Shown piece after piece: positions 32,223 through 44,018 of a stretch of DNA of 64,000 nucleotides. Location of the stretch: positions 2,796,285-2,860,284 of the forward strand of contig OY725488.1 of assembly GCA_963281255.1 (NCBI GenBank). Direction: 5' to 3'. Source of the stretch: Aphrocallistes beatrix (taxonomy: Eukaryota; Porifera; Hexactinellida; Sceptrulophora; Aphrocallistidae). How positions within the stretch are numbered: the stretch's first letter is position 1; every line of letters begins with the position of its first letter. The notes below the pieces were generated by a model. It worked only from the letters and a program-made list of their open reading frames with translations, did not search any database and was not told the DNA's origin. Both the position numbers and the translations under genes were made by a program.

Positions 32223-32865
32223 TATCTTGCAGAAAATTAAGACGCACTATCTCATGGTTTATTGTCGATATTAACTTATTTATAGTATACTCTTACTATT
32301 TGTCTATAAACCTTTTTTATAGTTTTAGTCAGCTAATTAGTTACTAATTCATACATTTTCAAATTTCATTTATTCATTTATCAATAAAATATACTTAAAA
32401 ATATATTATCACATTATCAATTTGCAAATTTAGTTGACAACCTTTCAAAATTAGTTCAATCGATGATTTTGGTTTTTAAATATTGAAAGCACTGGCTTGT
32501 TCCATCCTACCAAGATCCTCTATTCGAGTGAAATAACACTTTAATAGGTTACAATGTGCACCTTGGTATACGATTTTTGATTAATTTAATGATTGGCACG
32601 TGATTTTTATAAATTAAATGTATGAGTAAAAGCTTAAATAACAAATGTGAGTGGTATTATAGTATTTAGGAAGCTTTATACTCAAATAATCAGTCAATCA
32701 GCTGTCGGGTTGCAATTTATTGAAGCTATGAGGTCATTAATTAAAAAAACACTTGTTGAAGATTTGTATAAACGTAGCTGTGTTCCACAAGGGACTGTTA
32801 AAATGTTACATATCGCAAATTTCCTTAATTATACCCCCTCCTTCTGTTACGCTGTTTCCCAACTA
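32223..32865. other. AT-rich spacer
   Basis: No gene recognised. An AATAAA polyadenylation-type hexamer lies near 32385, downstream of the RING exon. Confidence 0.4.
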
Positions 32866-33183
32866 TTTTCGATTTATGCAAAACATTTCGAACTATTTCC
32901 CATTTACGCAAATAAAGTCGAACTATTTCCCTATTTATCAAAGTCGAACTATTTCCTTATAATCAAAGTCAAACTATTTCCTTATTTATCAAAGTCGAGC
33001 TTTTTTTCCTATTTATCAAAGTCGAACTATTTCCCAATTTATCAATTCGAACTATTTCCTTATTTATCAAAGTCGAACGATCTCCCATCTCAGAAAGTCG
33101 AACTAATTCCAAAATGGTTCAACTCAGTCGAACTATTTCTGATTTTTGAAAATCGAACAGTTTCCTCATTCTAGTTGAACTAT
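32866..33183 (+). repeat. Minisatellite, ~26-bp unit
   Basis: About 11 diverged tandem copies of a unit like TTATCAAAGTCGAACTATTT plus CCCTA. The apparent 175-codon frame over it (FPYLSKSNYF repeats) is a by-product of the repeat. Confidence 0.85.
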
Positions 33184-34171
33184 TTCTATCATACCCATCA
33201 ATGGGTAGTGCCTTAAAGTCAAGATTTATCACTTTTAATTTTTCTTTGAATTTTTTAAAAAATTTTTCACTTTATTATCGTTCTCCTAAAGGTTATTTGG
33301 TTACAAATGTAAAAATATTTATCATTATATAGTTGTGATTGTACCTTTAAATCCCTTCTAACCCCCTCAATAGCGAATATAATTATATTGAAAGAGTGCA
33401 TCTATGTATATTTTAAATTATAATTACAAAAGTTATATTACACACGAATAAGCAGTTCTCTGCAAAATATAAGCTACGAATTATGAGCTTTGAACTTTTT
33501 AAGCTTCAAATTATCCGACTTCTGAACTAAAGCATTAAAATTAACTTTCTTTGAGAAAATACAATTCGAAGCAGTTATTGCGAACTTCTTTAAAATATCT
33601 CCTCGCCAAACCTACAATCACAGCGTTCTGTCCATTAGTCAACGAATTTTATGAATTTTACTTATTAGTACTAATATATTACAGTAGAGGCCAGTAAAAA
33701 TTATTGCACATCATTTCTGAGGTATCTATTTTGATAAAAGTTTCGTATATTGTATTCACGCATTCAATAACTGCAAGAGACGGATATTTAAGTGAACGCC
33801 TATATCATAAATCAACTAGTAATTAATATTGAGACCCAAAATATTTTACAACTCCAGATGTTTATCTATATAGTCAAGAATTGTTGCAATCAAGGCATTT
33901 ATTTGTCATGTATGTTTGCGGTATTAGTTTCCAAATTTAACACGCAAAGTATTCCAACAATTCAGCCAATCTACGTAGAACTTCTGAGTAAAGTTAATCA
34001 TGAATCGTTCGGACAATGGAGCAGAGTATTCATTATTGAAATGGACATCTTTCCAACCAGTAAACATTAAAAACGTCCCGAATATTACTGATCACTTTTA
34101 AAACCACGACAGTTCGATTATCGTTTTCAATTCATTTTTCCTTCTCAAAAGCTGTAATTCCACAATACTAG
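33184..34171. other. AT-rich, no recognisable gene
   Basis: One 92-codon frame at 33792-34070 has no recognisable motif and is not supported. Nothing else was seen. Confidence 0.4.
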
Positions 34172-36310
34172 GTACGAGGTGAGTTAGAAAAGTTCCCCGA
34201 ACTTATTACAAGAAATGTATAATTGGACTTTAATATTTTAATGTTTTGTTTATTATTTTTCAACATAATTTCCTTTAGCTACTAAACACCTTTTCCAGCG
34301 CTCTACCCAAACTGTATATGAACTATCGTATCATTCTGGAGGAGTACCGCAGACCCACTGTTAAACAGCACTTCCAATGGCAGACCTCGAGATATAATGG
34401 TTTCCTTTCAAATTCTTTTTCAGTGAAGGAAACAGTGCAAAGTCGCTAGGTGCCAGAGCAGTTGAATATGGTGGATTAGGTGGCATTTCATAGTCTAGTT
34501 CATGAATCTTTGCGATTGACTTGTGTGCAGTATGTGATCTTGCATTATCCATGTAGAGCAAAATCTCCTTTCTGATCTTTCCACGCCGTTTTTATTCAAT
34601 AGCAGGGTGTAATTTCTCTATTAAAACGTTGATGAAGTAGTCACTGTTGATTGTTTGTCCCTTTGGCAAGTAGTTTACGAGTATAACTCCTTGGATATCC
34701 CAGAATACGGGCACCATGACCTTCTGTTGCAATTTATCAACTCTAAACTTCTTTGGGCGATAATCGCTAGTGTGCTTCCACTGAGAACTCTGTTGTTTTG
34801 TCTCTCGATCATAGAAATAAATTCGTTTCGTCCATAGTTATTATTCGGTTGAGAAACTTCTTCTGCTCGGGTTGTACTGTCGAAACATATCCTCACTTAT
34901 TTCCAAGTGGACACGTTTCTGATCATTATTAAGCATTTTAGGCACCCATCTAGCAGATACTTTATTATACCCTAAAACTGCGTGCAAAATTTCAACAATA
35001 CTAGGCCTTGATATCCCTGTACACTAGAATGTGTCAAAAATTCAAAAGTTTGAATCCTTAGATGATTACCCTTCAAATAGTTTGCTTTGATCACTAAATG
35101 TTCACCTTAAAAAGTTCAACCAGTTTGGAGATGATTAAGTGTTCGCGGAAGGTAGGCTTCTCCAAGTGCAGCTATATAATGCGATTTTCCGGTTCAGGGA
35201 TCAAATTGCAAAAAGAGTACTTCTGGTATAAGCAAATGATCGAGCATTTATGTGATATTTGGGGGTGGTTTTATATTAGCTAATAATACATTTTGATGGG
35301 CTAAAATCTACCGGTTCGAAGATATTGATGAAATCAGTTGGGACGCCTTCGTCCTTGTAATTATGAGGCACATGCATTAGTTCGAATTCTGTATGTAGTC
35401 GTTAGTTCGAATCGAATTTGGACATGTAGTCGTTAGTTCGAATTAGAATTTGGACATGTAGTCGTTAGTTCGAATTAGAATTTGGACATATACTCATTAT
35501 CATTAGCTCTCTATAATGACACTCATTATCATTAGCTCTCTATAATGACACTCAACTACCCCCTTCGTTCAGAAATGCCTTTTTCATCCTCAATTTTCCA
35601 CTATTCTCTAATGAAAATGCTTCTTTTCCCTCAGTTCTTATAAATATCTCTTCCAAATGCCACTCAATGACAGTACTACATTGAAAATCTATTCGAACTA
35701 ATGCTGCGCCTCCACAAATCACAACTCCCTATTTATGTCTAAATCCGATTCTAACTAACGACTACATGCCCAAATTCGATTCGAACTAACGACTACTTTG
35801 AAATTCGAACTAATGCTGCGTCCCCGTAATCATTAATGGCCACAACTGGTTTAACCAATATCTCCGAACCGGTAGATTTTAGCACATCAAAATGTATTAT
35901 TAGCTGATATAAAACTACACCCAAATATCTCAAAACAAAGTTATTAGATCGATTGCTTATATCAGAAGTACACCTTTTGCGATATTATCCCTAAACCGGA
36001 AAAATTCCATTGTAAATCTGCACTTGAAGAAGCCTACCTTGCACGACCACTAAATCATATAATTGCTTGAATTTTTTATGGTGAACATTTGGTGATCAAA
36101 GTAAACTATTTGAAGGGTAATCATCTCAAGATTCAAACTTTTGAATTTTTTGACACACGACTGTACACTCCTCCAAAAGATCCAAAGTGATTCTTCGATC
36201 TGCTTGAACCTTTCATCTACTCGATTGATGTTTTGCTGAGTGATAGAGGTTATTGGACGACCGCTCCATTTGTCATCTTCAAGGCTTATTCGGCCGGAAA
36301 GAAAACATTC
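34172..36310 (-). pseudogene. Mariner transposase relic, split by a foldback element
   Basis: On the minus strand the N-terminal piece (36310-36164) has CFLSGRISLEDDKWSGRPIT and NIDRVDERFKQI, then in a shifted frame RRITLDLLEEC. After the insertion (35022-36163) it continues TGISRPSIVEILHAVLGYNK, VSARWVPKMLNNDQKR, TMDETNLFLYDRETKQQSSQ (first Asp), VMVPVFWDIQGVILVNYLPK, LLYMDNARSHTAHKSIAK (second Asp) and YSTALAPSDFALFPSLKKNL (third Asp). Frame changes near 34870 and 34570 inactivate it. The left end of the element is near 34172 (GTGAGTTAGAAAAGTTCCCC). The 5' part is cut at about 36310 by Helitron copy 7. Confidence 0.85.
35022..36163. mobile_element. Foldback element with ~330-bp inverted repeats
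   Basis: The arms (35022-35345 and 35820-36163) are inverted copies starting CACTAGAATGTGTC and CAGTCGTGTGTC on the opposite strand, flanked by TA. Its removal joins CTG-TA-CAC and restores LLEECTGISRPS of the mariner protein. The centre has a 31-bp tandem unit (35395-35490, GTAGTCGTTAGTTCGAATTA), a 29-bp duplication (35495-35555) and their partial inverse at 35740-35800. Confidence 0.88.
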
Positions 36311-36315
36311 AATTG

Positions 36316-36770
36316 TACAGAAAGCTGATTTTTGACAAGTAGGAGTCTTTAAGCTATGGCTCCACTAAGTTCTGTCCTCAGACCAAAATGTCGAATCATC
36401 ATAGAGTTATGACGTCATTATCACCTTTTTTATAATTAGATATTTCAGTTTTTAGACCCTAACTCAGCCATTTTAAGTGATTTAAACCTGAAATTGTAAT
36501 ATAATGTGTATATCAATATAACTCACATATATGATTCAACAGTAAAAATGGTCAATCATCAATCTTTTATGACGTCATCATTTCATATCTAAAACTGAAG
36601 AATTGACTAATTTTGTGATTTTTTGAGTGATCTCGTTGTAACAGTAAGACAAATGTATTTAGGGATTTTATCTACCGTATGATTTGTCAATGTGAGCCTA
36701 GGCGCCCTTAGCTTCCGGTGGGCACAAAGTGTCCGCCAACCACACAGCGCAAGCAATCGAAACGTACTTG
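36316..36770 (+). mobile_element. Non-autonomous Helitron-like element, copy 7 (5'-truncated)
   Basis: It begins inside the body (ACAGAAAGCTGATTTTTG) and runs to ...CGTACTTG at 36770. The hairpin GTGTCCGCC and the TGACGTCA palindromes are recognisable. It is the most diverged of the long copies. Confidence 0.8.
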
Positions 36771-36821
36771 TTAAAATAATTGTAACAATAATTTTTTTCT
36801 TTTATTAATTTGGTTCTCTTA

Positions 36822-37048
36822 TTTATCACACTTTATCCTTTGGCTGGATGATAAATTCATGAAAGTTGTCTTCAAATACGAACGAATTCTTGGAATATGA
36901 TTCCATTTCAACAACCAAAAAGAAGTCAGAAATACGTAGTACATCATCTTTCTGGTTGTGCTGCGGTCGGAGTCCTTCAAATTATTTAAGCTTCGGAAGC
37001 ATCTGTACAACAAACATCCTGAACTTGCCAACAGGTCAAAGGAATTTG
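36822..37048 (-). repeat. Dispersed repeat, paired with 39588-39808
   Basis: The reverse complement is roughly 80% identical by eye to 39588-39808. Shared words include AAGTTCAGGATGTTTGTTG and ATGGAATCATA. A short open patch reads MESYSKNSFVFEDNFHEFII. It may come from an unknown element or a duplicated gene piece. Confidence 0.55.
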
Positions 37049-38910
37049 TCGATGCTAAATATTAAACCAAAAGTAGCATTTGATTAGTTTGATTCTTTAT
37101 AAGTAAGCTTCGGAAGTCGCATGACTGATAACTCAGGCTAAACAGCTGCACAATCGATGTGGAACTAGTCAAGCCAGCTTCTACAAGGATGACAGAGATA
37201 ATGCTAATTGTGTAAAAAATACAATTCGGTGTACCACCTTGCTCTTATACTGAGAGACCGATGGCTTTTTCTTGGCAAAGCCTTGGAGAGACTTTGGATA
37301 CTGAAGAGTTGCATGCGGATAAGAAGCATTGACTGGCAATACCCTTTCAAGAGACCAAGTGACTGTCTCTGTTTGCATATTAAGTGGACATTTTCCGGAC
37401 TTAATCGAATCAACACGAATCTTCGAGGTCCAAAGCACAACACTTTTTATTTAACGAGAATATTTGTGTATTCAAAGCAAAACTAGAGCTTTGCTGAATG
37501 TGAGCTGTAGAAGGGTAGACTGCATCTTACTGCCCTCTCGGGAAGTATCTCGAAGACACTGAACTAGCTTTCGAGTCGGCCAAAGATGGGGTACTTCTGC
37601 ACTTTGGCCAATTTAGTTAGCGATTTAAAAACACCTCCCGGAGGAGGCAATCCTGAAGGAAAGTGTTTGGTGAGATCTCTACCCGTTCAGATAGTTCATG
37701 CAAAACTTACCAGAGTAGCCACATAGGCTCGCAAAGCGGATGCATGAATTGCGAACGAACGGAACTGGTCAAGCAGAATATCAAACTTTGGACTTCGAGT
37801 TCTTCTGGATTAGTCTGCAAGCGAGAGTTCAACCAATGGCACATGAAGATTCGACAAAGTTGTTGTGTTTTTGAGAATACCTACTTTTGTGAGGTTTGGT
37901 TTTGTGCACTAGTGGTAATATAAGCGAAAGCGCGAACAGTTGTGTTTCGGATATCATAGATGTTGAGGAAGTACATGCAGCGTCAGGTATCAAGCCTCCT
38001 CGTCTGCTGTTTCCATGTTCGCTTGCTGTACGGTTTGTACGATTGTAGATCCACATGCAAGCCCATTCACATGCTTTTGGAAAAAAATTGTATCCATAAA
38101 ACATTTATGATGTTGCTAACTTGATGTTAAAAAATACTTGTATCTGCTTTGTGTTTATCAAGTGCGAAACTAGGACTTTTACATCAACATTTTGTAAAGG
38201 AATGATCACTTGGAAAACAGTCAGAAAGGTGTCAATTTGGCAAGAAGGAATTTTTCAGCGATTTTTACAATTGCGAAGGTATAACTCAGAAAATTAAGCA
38301 TTTGATATGGAAAGATGCGAGAAATGTATAGAATTGACTCTGGCTAAAACTAAATAATATATTGTTAACTTCAGTAAATAATTAACGATTGATTTGAAAC
38401 CTGTGGATCTATAAATACAATAGAGATTATTTTTTTCCGACCTTGATTAAAGGGTCACGACAGCTAGCGAATGGGTGCTAAAATATTGTTTATTTGGCTC
38501 AGTTAGTAATTGAGTTTTATTTCTTATATTTGCATCAATAATTGAAGAAGTATGTTAGCTATGATGTTAGTTATACGTATGTTTAATAAGTAATAACTAG
38601 TTCATCGAAATTTCTATGATACTTTGGTTCATTTGCATCAGGATATATCGAGTTTCCTACATAAAGCTATTATACTAATACAATCATGTACAAAGGAATG
38701 TGTATTGAGAAATTATATCATCAACAATATAATGGGTGTCGTTATAAATTAATCAGTCATGGATAAGTTTCAATCATGATCTATTCAAATCAGGCCTCAC
38801 AGTGGGGAATTTTAACCAGGGATGCGGGTCGAAACTGTAATCAAATTTAAATGCCAAGTTATTTCAGTTTACTTAGTAACGCTGAATGTGGCAACATTCC
38901 ATGGAAATTC
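37049..38910. other. Unassigned stretch
   Basis: Several open stretches exist on both strands (for example 37208-37486 + and 38104-37829 -), but none gave a recognisable domain. The base composition of 37500-38050 is less AT-rich than its surroundings and may hide an unknown gene or element. Confidence 0.35.
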
Positions 38911-39059
38911 CTATTTCTTTGAATCAACACATTCTCGATCAAAAGCGTGCTTAATACCGTTCTGAAATTTGCTAAATTTGTCATAAATATAGCATTTTCC
39001 GCAAAAATACGATGACCAATCAAAAATTTGGCAACGAATATGGTACTTTTGCATCAAAT

Positions 39060-39230
39060 TTATACAGTACCCGGACCTAAGTATTCGACCACCACAGAAG
39101 CCACCATACAAATAGTATTGAAGTGGGTCTATTCATAAAGGAATTCATGCTCAAACTGTTAGAAATACTCTATTTTTGTTTTCTAATTCCTAATCTACGC
39201 ATTCTAATTGCACATAATTTTGATCCAGAA
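39060..39230. mobile_element. Half of a Tc1/mariner-type MITE
   Basis: The left half begins CAGTACCCGGACCTAAGTAT and matches the family at 4381. The right half is missing. Confidence 0.7.
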
Positions 39231-39587
39231 TAATATCTCTTCTACGTTTTTGCATTCACCTCGAAATTTGACGTGAACCATAAACTGAGGATCGATCCCG
39301 AAGTCTGTAGTTTCACCCAACTGTATTGTTGAACCGTCCCTCCTCTTGATGATAATGATCAACTGTATTTTAATGTTTTACGCCAACTTTTCCAATCTCT
39401 TTGAAACCGTCCTTGCTGGCAATGGCACCGTCCCTTTGTTTGCTGCTTGCTCCTTCCCATATATTTTCTCTGTCATCCTTGTTGCAGCTGGCTTGATTAG
39501 TTCCTCACCGAATGTACTGATTTTTCAGGTAGCTATCAGCCATGCGACTTCCATGCTTACTTGAATCCTACTAATCAAATGTGAAAA

Positions 39588-39808
39588 ATTCCTTTGACTT
39601 GCCAACAAGTTCAGGATGTTTGTTGCTGCAGATGCTTCTGAAGCTGAGATGATTTGAGGAACTCCGGACACAGCACAGCAAGAAGAGTGATGCACTGTGT
39701 ATTTCTGACTCCTTTTTCGCTTGTTGCGATGGAATCATACTCCAAGAACTCTTATTTAAAGGCACACTTTCTTGAATTTATCATACTGCCCAAGGAGATT
39801 GGATGTGA
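39588..39808 (+). repeat. Dispersed repeat, paired with 36822-37048
   Basis: This is the inverted partner of the repeat at 36.8 kb. The plus strand reads MESYSKNSYLKAHFLEFII in one frame, so the protein-like patch is conserved between the two copies. Confidence 0.55.
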
Positions 39809-40167
39809 AATATTAGAGAAACACATCAAATCGATAAAATCTATTGTTACTATTATTTACTATTTATCATGGCATTATGAAATTGACTGCATTCATGTTG
39901 AAGTTTCGTACAAACTATATATTCCTGACTGGTCTCGTTAATCCCAGAAAATTTCAATTACCCTCGATTGAGTAATTTATCGCTAATTCCGACCACTGCT
40001 CTTCTTAAAGGTGTGAAAACATGCCCAAAAGATATAGTCTCTTGCTTTGTTCCCTCACACTGTATTCCTCATCACCTAGCCATATAGATATGTTAGAGAC
40101 CATTATTGGAAATGCAATATTTATTATTATTACTATTACTAAAATTATTTTTATATATTTTTCTTAG

Positions 40168-40500
40168 AATTGCAGATCAATTGAGAATAACTGTTGTACT
40201 CATCCTTTAAATCTCAATTTTGCAGATCCACTCATCAATCTAGATAATGTTATTATTTATCCACCTTTTATAACAATAAATTATTGTAGTGGCATTTGTC
40301 CGCTAATATTTTCATCTACTTCTACTCAACCAGTGTTAAACAGATATTATGTGAATCAATTGAATCCCCATGGTTCTTCCTCACCTTGCTGTGTACCAGT
40401 AAAATTTTCTTCGGCAGTAGTTGAAGTATATACTTCTAATGGAGAAGTAGTTGCTAACACACTAGATAACATTATTGTTATTAATTGTGAGTGTCGATAG
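40168..40500 (+). CDS. TGF-beta-type ligand, last exon with cysteine-knot domain
   Basis: The exon follows a clean acceptor (ATATTTTTCTTAG) and is open for 110 codons to TAG at 40498-40500. It encodes a mature TGF-beta domain: NCRSIENNCCTHPLNLNF, IIYPPFITINYCSGICPLIF, NQLNPHGSSSPCCVPVKF, VYTSNGEVV and a terminal INCECR. The C-x6-CC start, CxGxCP, NP-x5-PCCVP and final CxC with one more residue match the TGF-beta/activin group of secreted growth factors rather than the BMP group. The usual tryptophans before YPP are missing, so the protein is divergent. Upstream exons (signal peptide, propeptide, cleavage site) were not found. An AATAAA lies near 40597. TGF-beta ligands are animal-specific. 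Confidence 0.88.
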   Translation, partial: NCRSIENNCCTHPLNLNFADPLINLDNVIIYPPFITINYCSGICPLIFSSTSTQPVLNRYYVNQLNPHGSSSPCCVPVKFSSAVVEVYTSNGEVVANTLDNIIVINCECR

Positions 40501-40839
40501 ATATTTTTATTTATATGGATGTAATATACTTGTATCTTTGATTTGAATAATATAATGTGTTTTTTAAATGTATTAAATTGATAAATTTATCTTAAATAAA
40601 ATAACTCTTACAATACGTATTGTCTTAAATGCTTGTTTTTTAGAAGCTACGATCTTACTTGATTAGCCTGCAATATTTAATATTACTAGTAATATAATTC
40701 TATGATATCACTTCCACTTTTCTAAATAACATTTTAATCAATGGCGTGGTCTTTTTTGTTTCCTAGGGATGGAATCTCAGAAGAAATCCGTCTCTACCTG
40801 CTTTGTTCATACCTGGGCATGATTTAAATGATCCATCAT
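40501..40839. other. 3' flank of the TGF-beta exon
   Basis: AT-rich, probably the 3' untranslated region and spacer. Nothing else recognised. Confidence 0.4.
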
Positions 40840-41438
40840 TCATACTATTAAAACTCGATTTATATATATATATACCAACCGGACAAAATTATTTCAACAC
40901 TTGATTCTTTCCCTTGCAAATAATACTAAATCGGATTTTTTCATGAAGGGCAATACAATCTAATTCAAAGAGATACTAAAAATCGGATTTTATAGAATCT
41001 GTATATTAATTTATCTCACATATGCTACAATTCTCATCAAAAAGTGATGGAACATCACTGTCATGACGTCATCATTACCCATCAAAAATATTAGAAATTA
41101 ACAAATTTTGTGATTTTGATGATAGTTGCATCATTTGTGAGGTATGTTAGTATACAGATTCTATTAATATTTCAGCTTTCTATCTCCTATAATGGCTGAG
41201 TTATGCTCGAATAACTGTATTGCTTAACTTTTAAAAATGTGACTGACGTCATAATTCCATGATGAGTCAACAATTTGCTCTGAGCTCAGAACTTGCTGGA
41301 GCCATAGCCAAAATACTCCCACATGCCAAAAATCAGCTTTCTATGCCCTGCAGTTTCTTCAATCAATTCGTTGCAGATATATATACGTATATAGTATATA
41401 TAAATAAATATACATTAATCGAGTTTTAATAGTAAGGA
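40840..41438. mobile_element. Inverted pair of Helitron-like copies with two 5' ends (copy 8)
   Basis: The left part (40840-41114) starts TCATACTATTAAAACTCG on the plus strand. The right part (41115-41438) is the same family on the minus strand, starting TCCTTACTATTAAAACTCG at 41438. They meet at 41114/41115 inside the body. Neither has the 3' hairpin end. In the left part the first body segment is replaced by half of another MITE (CCAACCGGACAAAATTATTT). Confidence 0.75.
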
Positions 41439-41439
41439 T

Positions 41440-42028
41440 GGTCCTTAGAGTTTGTAATTCGAATATTTTCAGTGATTTTAAAAGATTTTTCGATTCTAAG
41501 ACTTAGAAATGTGTTTTGTATGGCGAGTTTGAAGAACCAAAATGTGTCCTTGTACGCAGCGAAAATCGCGAATTAGGGCCCACTGTTTCTGTAAAAAATG
41601 CCTTCATAATCGATTTTCCATGACGATTTACCTGATACCCTAAATGTTTCATAAATCCACTGAATTGATTATTAGAAACGAGAAAAAGTTATTCATTCGC
41701 AGTTCAAATTAGGTACATTTTGCAAAATTCCCAAAAATTGCACTTTTTTTCACATCACAAAAAAATATGATCCAATTGGTCCTCAAAATGCACTGATCTG
41801 AAAATCCTATATTTCTACAAAATTAGAGTGTCCGAGGAAAATGTGTGAGCTAATTTTTCCTAGAATTTGAAAACTCTTAGAAGATAACTTGAAAAGCAGT
41901 GGGCCCTGGTTCACGATTTTCGCTCCCTGCCAGGACACATTTCGCCATACAAAACACAGTTCTAAGTGTTAGAATCGAAAAATCTTTTAAAATCATTGAA
42001 AATATTCGAATTACACTCTATAAGGACC
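41440..42028. mobile_element. MITE with ~160-bp inverted repeats
   Basis: The termini are GGTCCTTAGAGTTTGTAATT and its near-inverse. Arms cover about 41440-41600 and 41880-42028, including AAAGATTTTTCGATTCTAAG and its partner. It is directly adjacent to the Helitron 5' end. No gene was seen. Confidence 0.8.
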
Positions 42029-42113
42029 ATAATAACTAAGATCGTTTGAGTATAATAAATTTTATACCTAATGAAGTATATAACAGAACTTAATTGTATA
42101 TATATATATTTAT

Positions 42114-42606
42114 ATCTGTAACGAATTGATTGAAGAAACTGCCTGGCACAGAAAGCAGATTTTTGGCATGTGGGAGTATTTTGGCTATGGCTCCAATAAG
42201 TTCTGAGCTCAGACGAAAACGTCGGCTCATCTTGGAATTAGGCGTCATTGTCACCTTTTTTATAATTAGAAATTTCAATTTTTCGACCATAACTCAGCCA
42301 TTCTAAGTGATAGAAGGCTGAAATTTTAATGGAATGTGTAGTTTAATATATTTCACATATGAGACAACGATTATCAAAAAATGATGACACATCACTCTGT
42401 TATGACGTCATCATTACTCATCAAAATTTAAAAAATTGACAAATTTGGTGATTTTTCGTGCGATATCGATTATTGCAATAGGACAGACGTATTTAGAGAT
42501 TTTATCTCCCATATAATTAATCAATGTGACCCCTGGTGTCCAAAGGGCGCCTCAGGCGGACACAAAGTCTACCAGCCGCGCAGCAGAAGCAACCGAAGCG
42601 CGCTTG
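42114..42606 (+). mobile_element. Non-autonomous Helitron-like element, copy 9
   Basis: It begins at CTGTAACGAATTGATTG after a TA tract. The usual 5' end is missing. It ends ...GCGCTTG at 42606 followed by T. The body matches copy 1. Confidence 0.82.
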
Positions 42607-42646
42607 TGGTTAATAGAAATAAAATGATGAGATAGAAATATACATA

Positions 42647-42990
42647 CCGTATTTCCCTGAATAAGCGCCGGGTCTAAAGGGTGAGCGAAATAAATAAGCG
42701 CCGGGGCTTGAATAAGCGCTGGGGCTCGAATAACCGTCGGACGCCGGGGCATTTTAGTTCTCTGAACATTTGAAACATTACATTAGCTTTTTTTAATAGA
42801 ACTAACATTCTCAGTTGTGGCAAAAATAAAAGTGCCAGTCAATGTAGTAAACAAAAAAAAGAGCGCCGGGTCAAAATAGCGGATGAAAAATAAGCGCCGG
42901 GGCTTGAATAAGCGCCGGTACGAATAAACGCCGGGTCTAAAGGGTGCACGAAATAAATGAGCGCCCGGGCGCTTATCCGAAGCAATACGG
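42647..42990. mobile_element. MITE with CCGTATT ends, long form
   Basis: The ends are CCGTATTTCCCTGAATAAGC and the inverse of AATACGG. The interior has tandem repeats of the AATAAGCGCCGGGGCTTG type. Comparison with the empty site at 6.28 kb in this window confirms insertion at TA. Confidence 0.85.
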
Positions 42991-43161
42991 TGTATTGTAT
43001 AAAGTGTTCAGAATAGATGACTCTACAAAATTATGTTAATTAATTATGCTGACGTCATCATGATGACACAGCCAAATTATATTTCCACAATTTTCATCCT
43101 ACAAACTCTAATTGATGTAAAAATTAATTTAAGATGTATTTTAATTAAATTATTGGTAAAA

Positions 43162-43273
43162 AAGCCCCTCACAGACGGGCTAGAAGTGTGATTCCACATT
43201 TCTTCGATTATGACACAATACATGTCATCCCAGGAATTTGGAAGCACAATTCTAGCACGTATGTGAAGGGCTT
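43162..43273 (-). repeat. Foldback hairpin element, copy 2
   Basis: It has the same hairpin as at 6042-6153 (AAGCCCCTCACAGACGGGCT arm), within an inverted copy of the same larger repeat. Confidence 0.6.
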
Positions 43274-43509
43274 TTTTTATCCATACAATAATCGAGTAAT
43301 TTTGATTATGTTCATTTGAATGGACTAAATAAATTTTAAAATTTTCATAGCAGGTATGGAAATATTTTCACTGAATAAAATTTTTTTCTGAATGGACATT
43401 CAGAAGTATTTGAAAGTGTTGTTCTCACACATAATAACACTACTGTTCATGAGTCGACATTTTCGTCTGAACTCAGAACTTATTTGAGCCATGTATATAT
43501 ATATATATA

Positions 43510-44000
43510 CTCGAACCTCCGATATCCGGGCACCTCTCTCAACCAGCAGCCCTTTCGACATTTAGTTAATATGCATTGTCCTATTTTCAAGTCAATTATT
43601 AACCACAATTCCAGCAATCATTATCATGTAATATTATTTAATAAACTTTGATAATGAATTTGGAAGATAATTGCGACATCTAATATATTCAGAGGTAAAT
43701 ACTGCTTAAAATGTATGAATCAATCGCAATGGAATAGTTTCTTTTCCTTTATAGAATATCTATTTTACAATCACCTCTCTTATCCGGAACTCAAATTTTG
43801 ATAACCTCTAAGTTCCGGGCACTAGATATTGTTTAAACTCACCCATTATACAAATTGACAGTTTTAACACTATAAACTGCTATTCAAGTTGATTTCTGAG
43901 TTACGGGCACCTCTCTTATCCGGACCTCCGATATCCGGGAAAATTCTGTTATCCGGGCACCCTCCGGTCCGGCACTGTCCGGATAAGTGAGGTTCGAGTG
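43510..44000. mobile_element. Pogo-like MITE with CTCGAACCTC ends
   Basis: The left end CTCGAACCTCCGATATCCGG and the inverse right end CACTCGAACCTCACTTATCC flank 491 bp. TA tracts lie on both sides. Internal ATCCGGGCACCTCTC repeats are present. Confidence 0.8.
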
Positions 44001-44018
44001 TATATATGTATATATATA

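Noticed and set aside
32647..33174. 175-codon protein with FPYLSKSNYF repeats
   Set aside because: The frame follows the 26-bp minisatellite unit. There is no start context or domain, so it is a by-product of the repeat.
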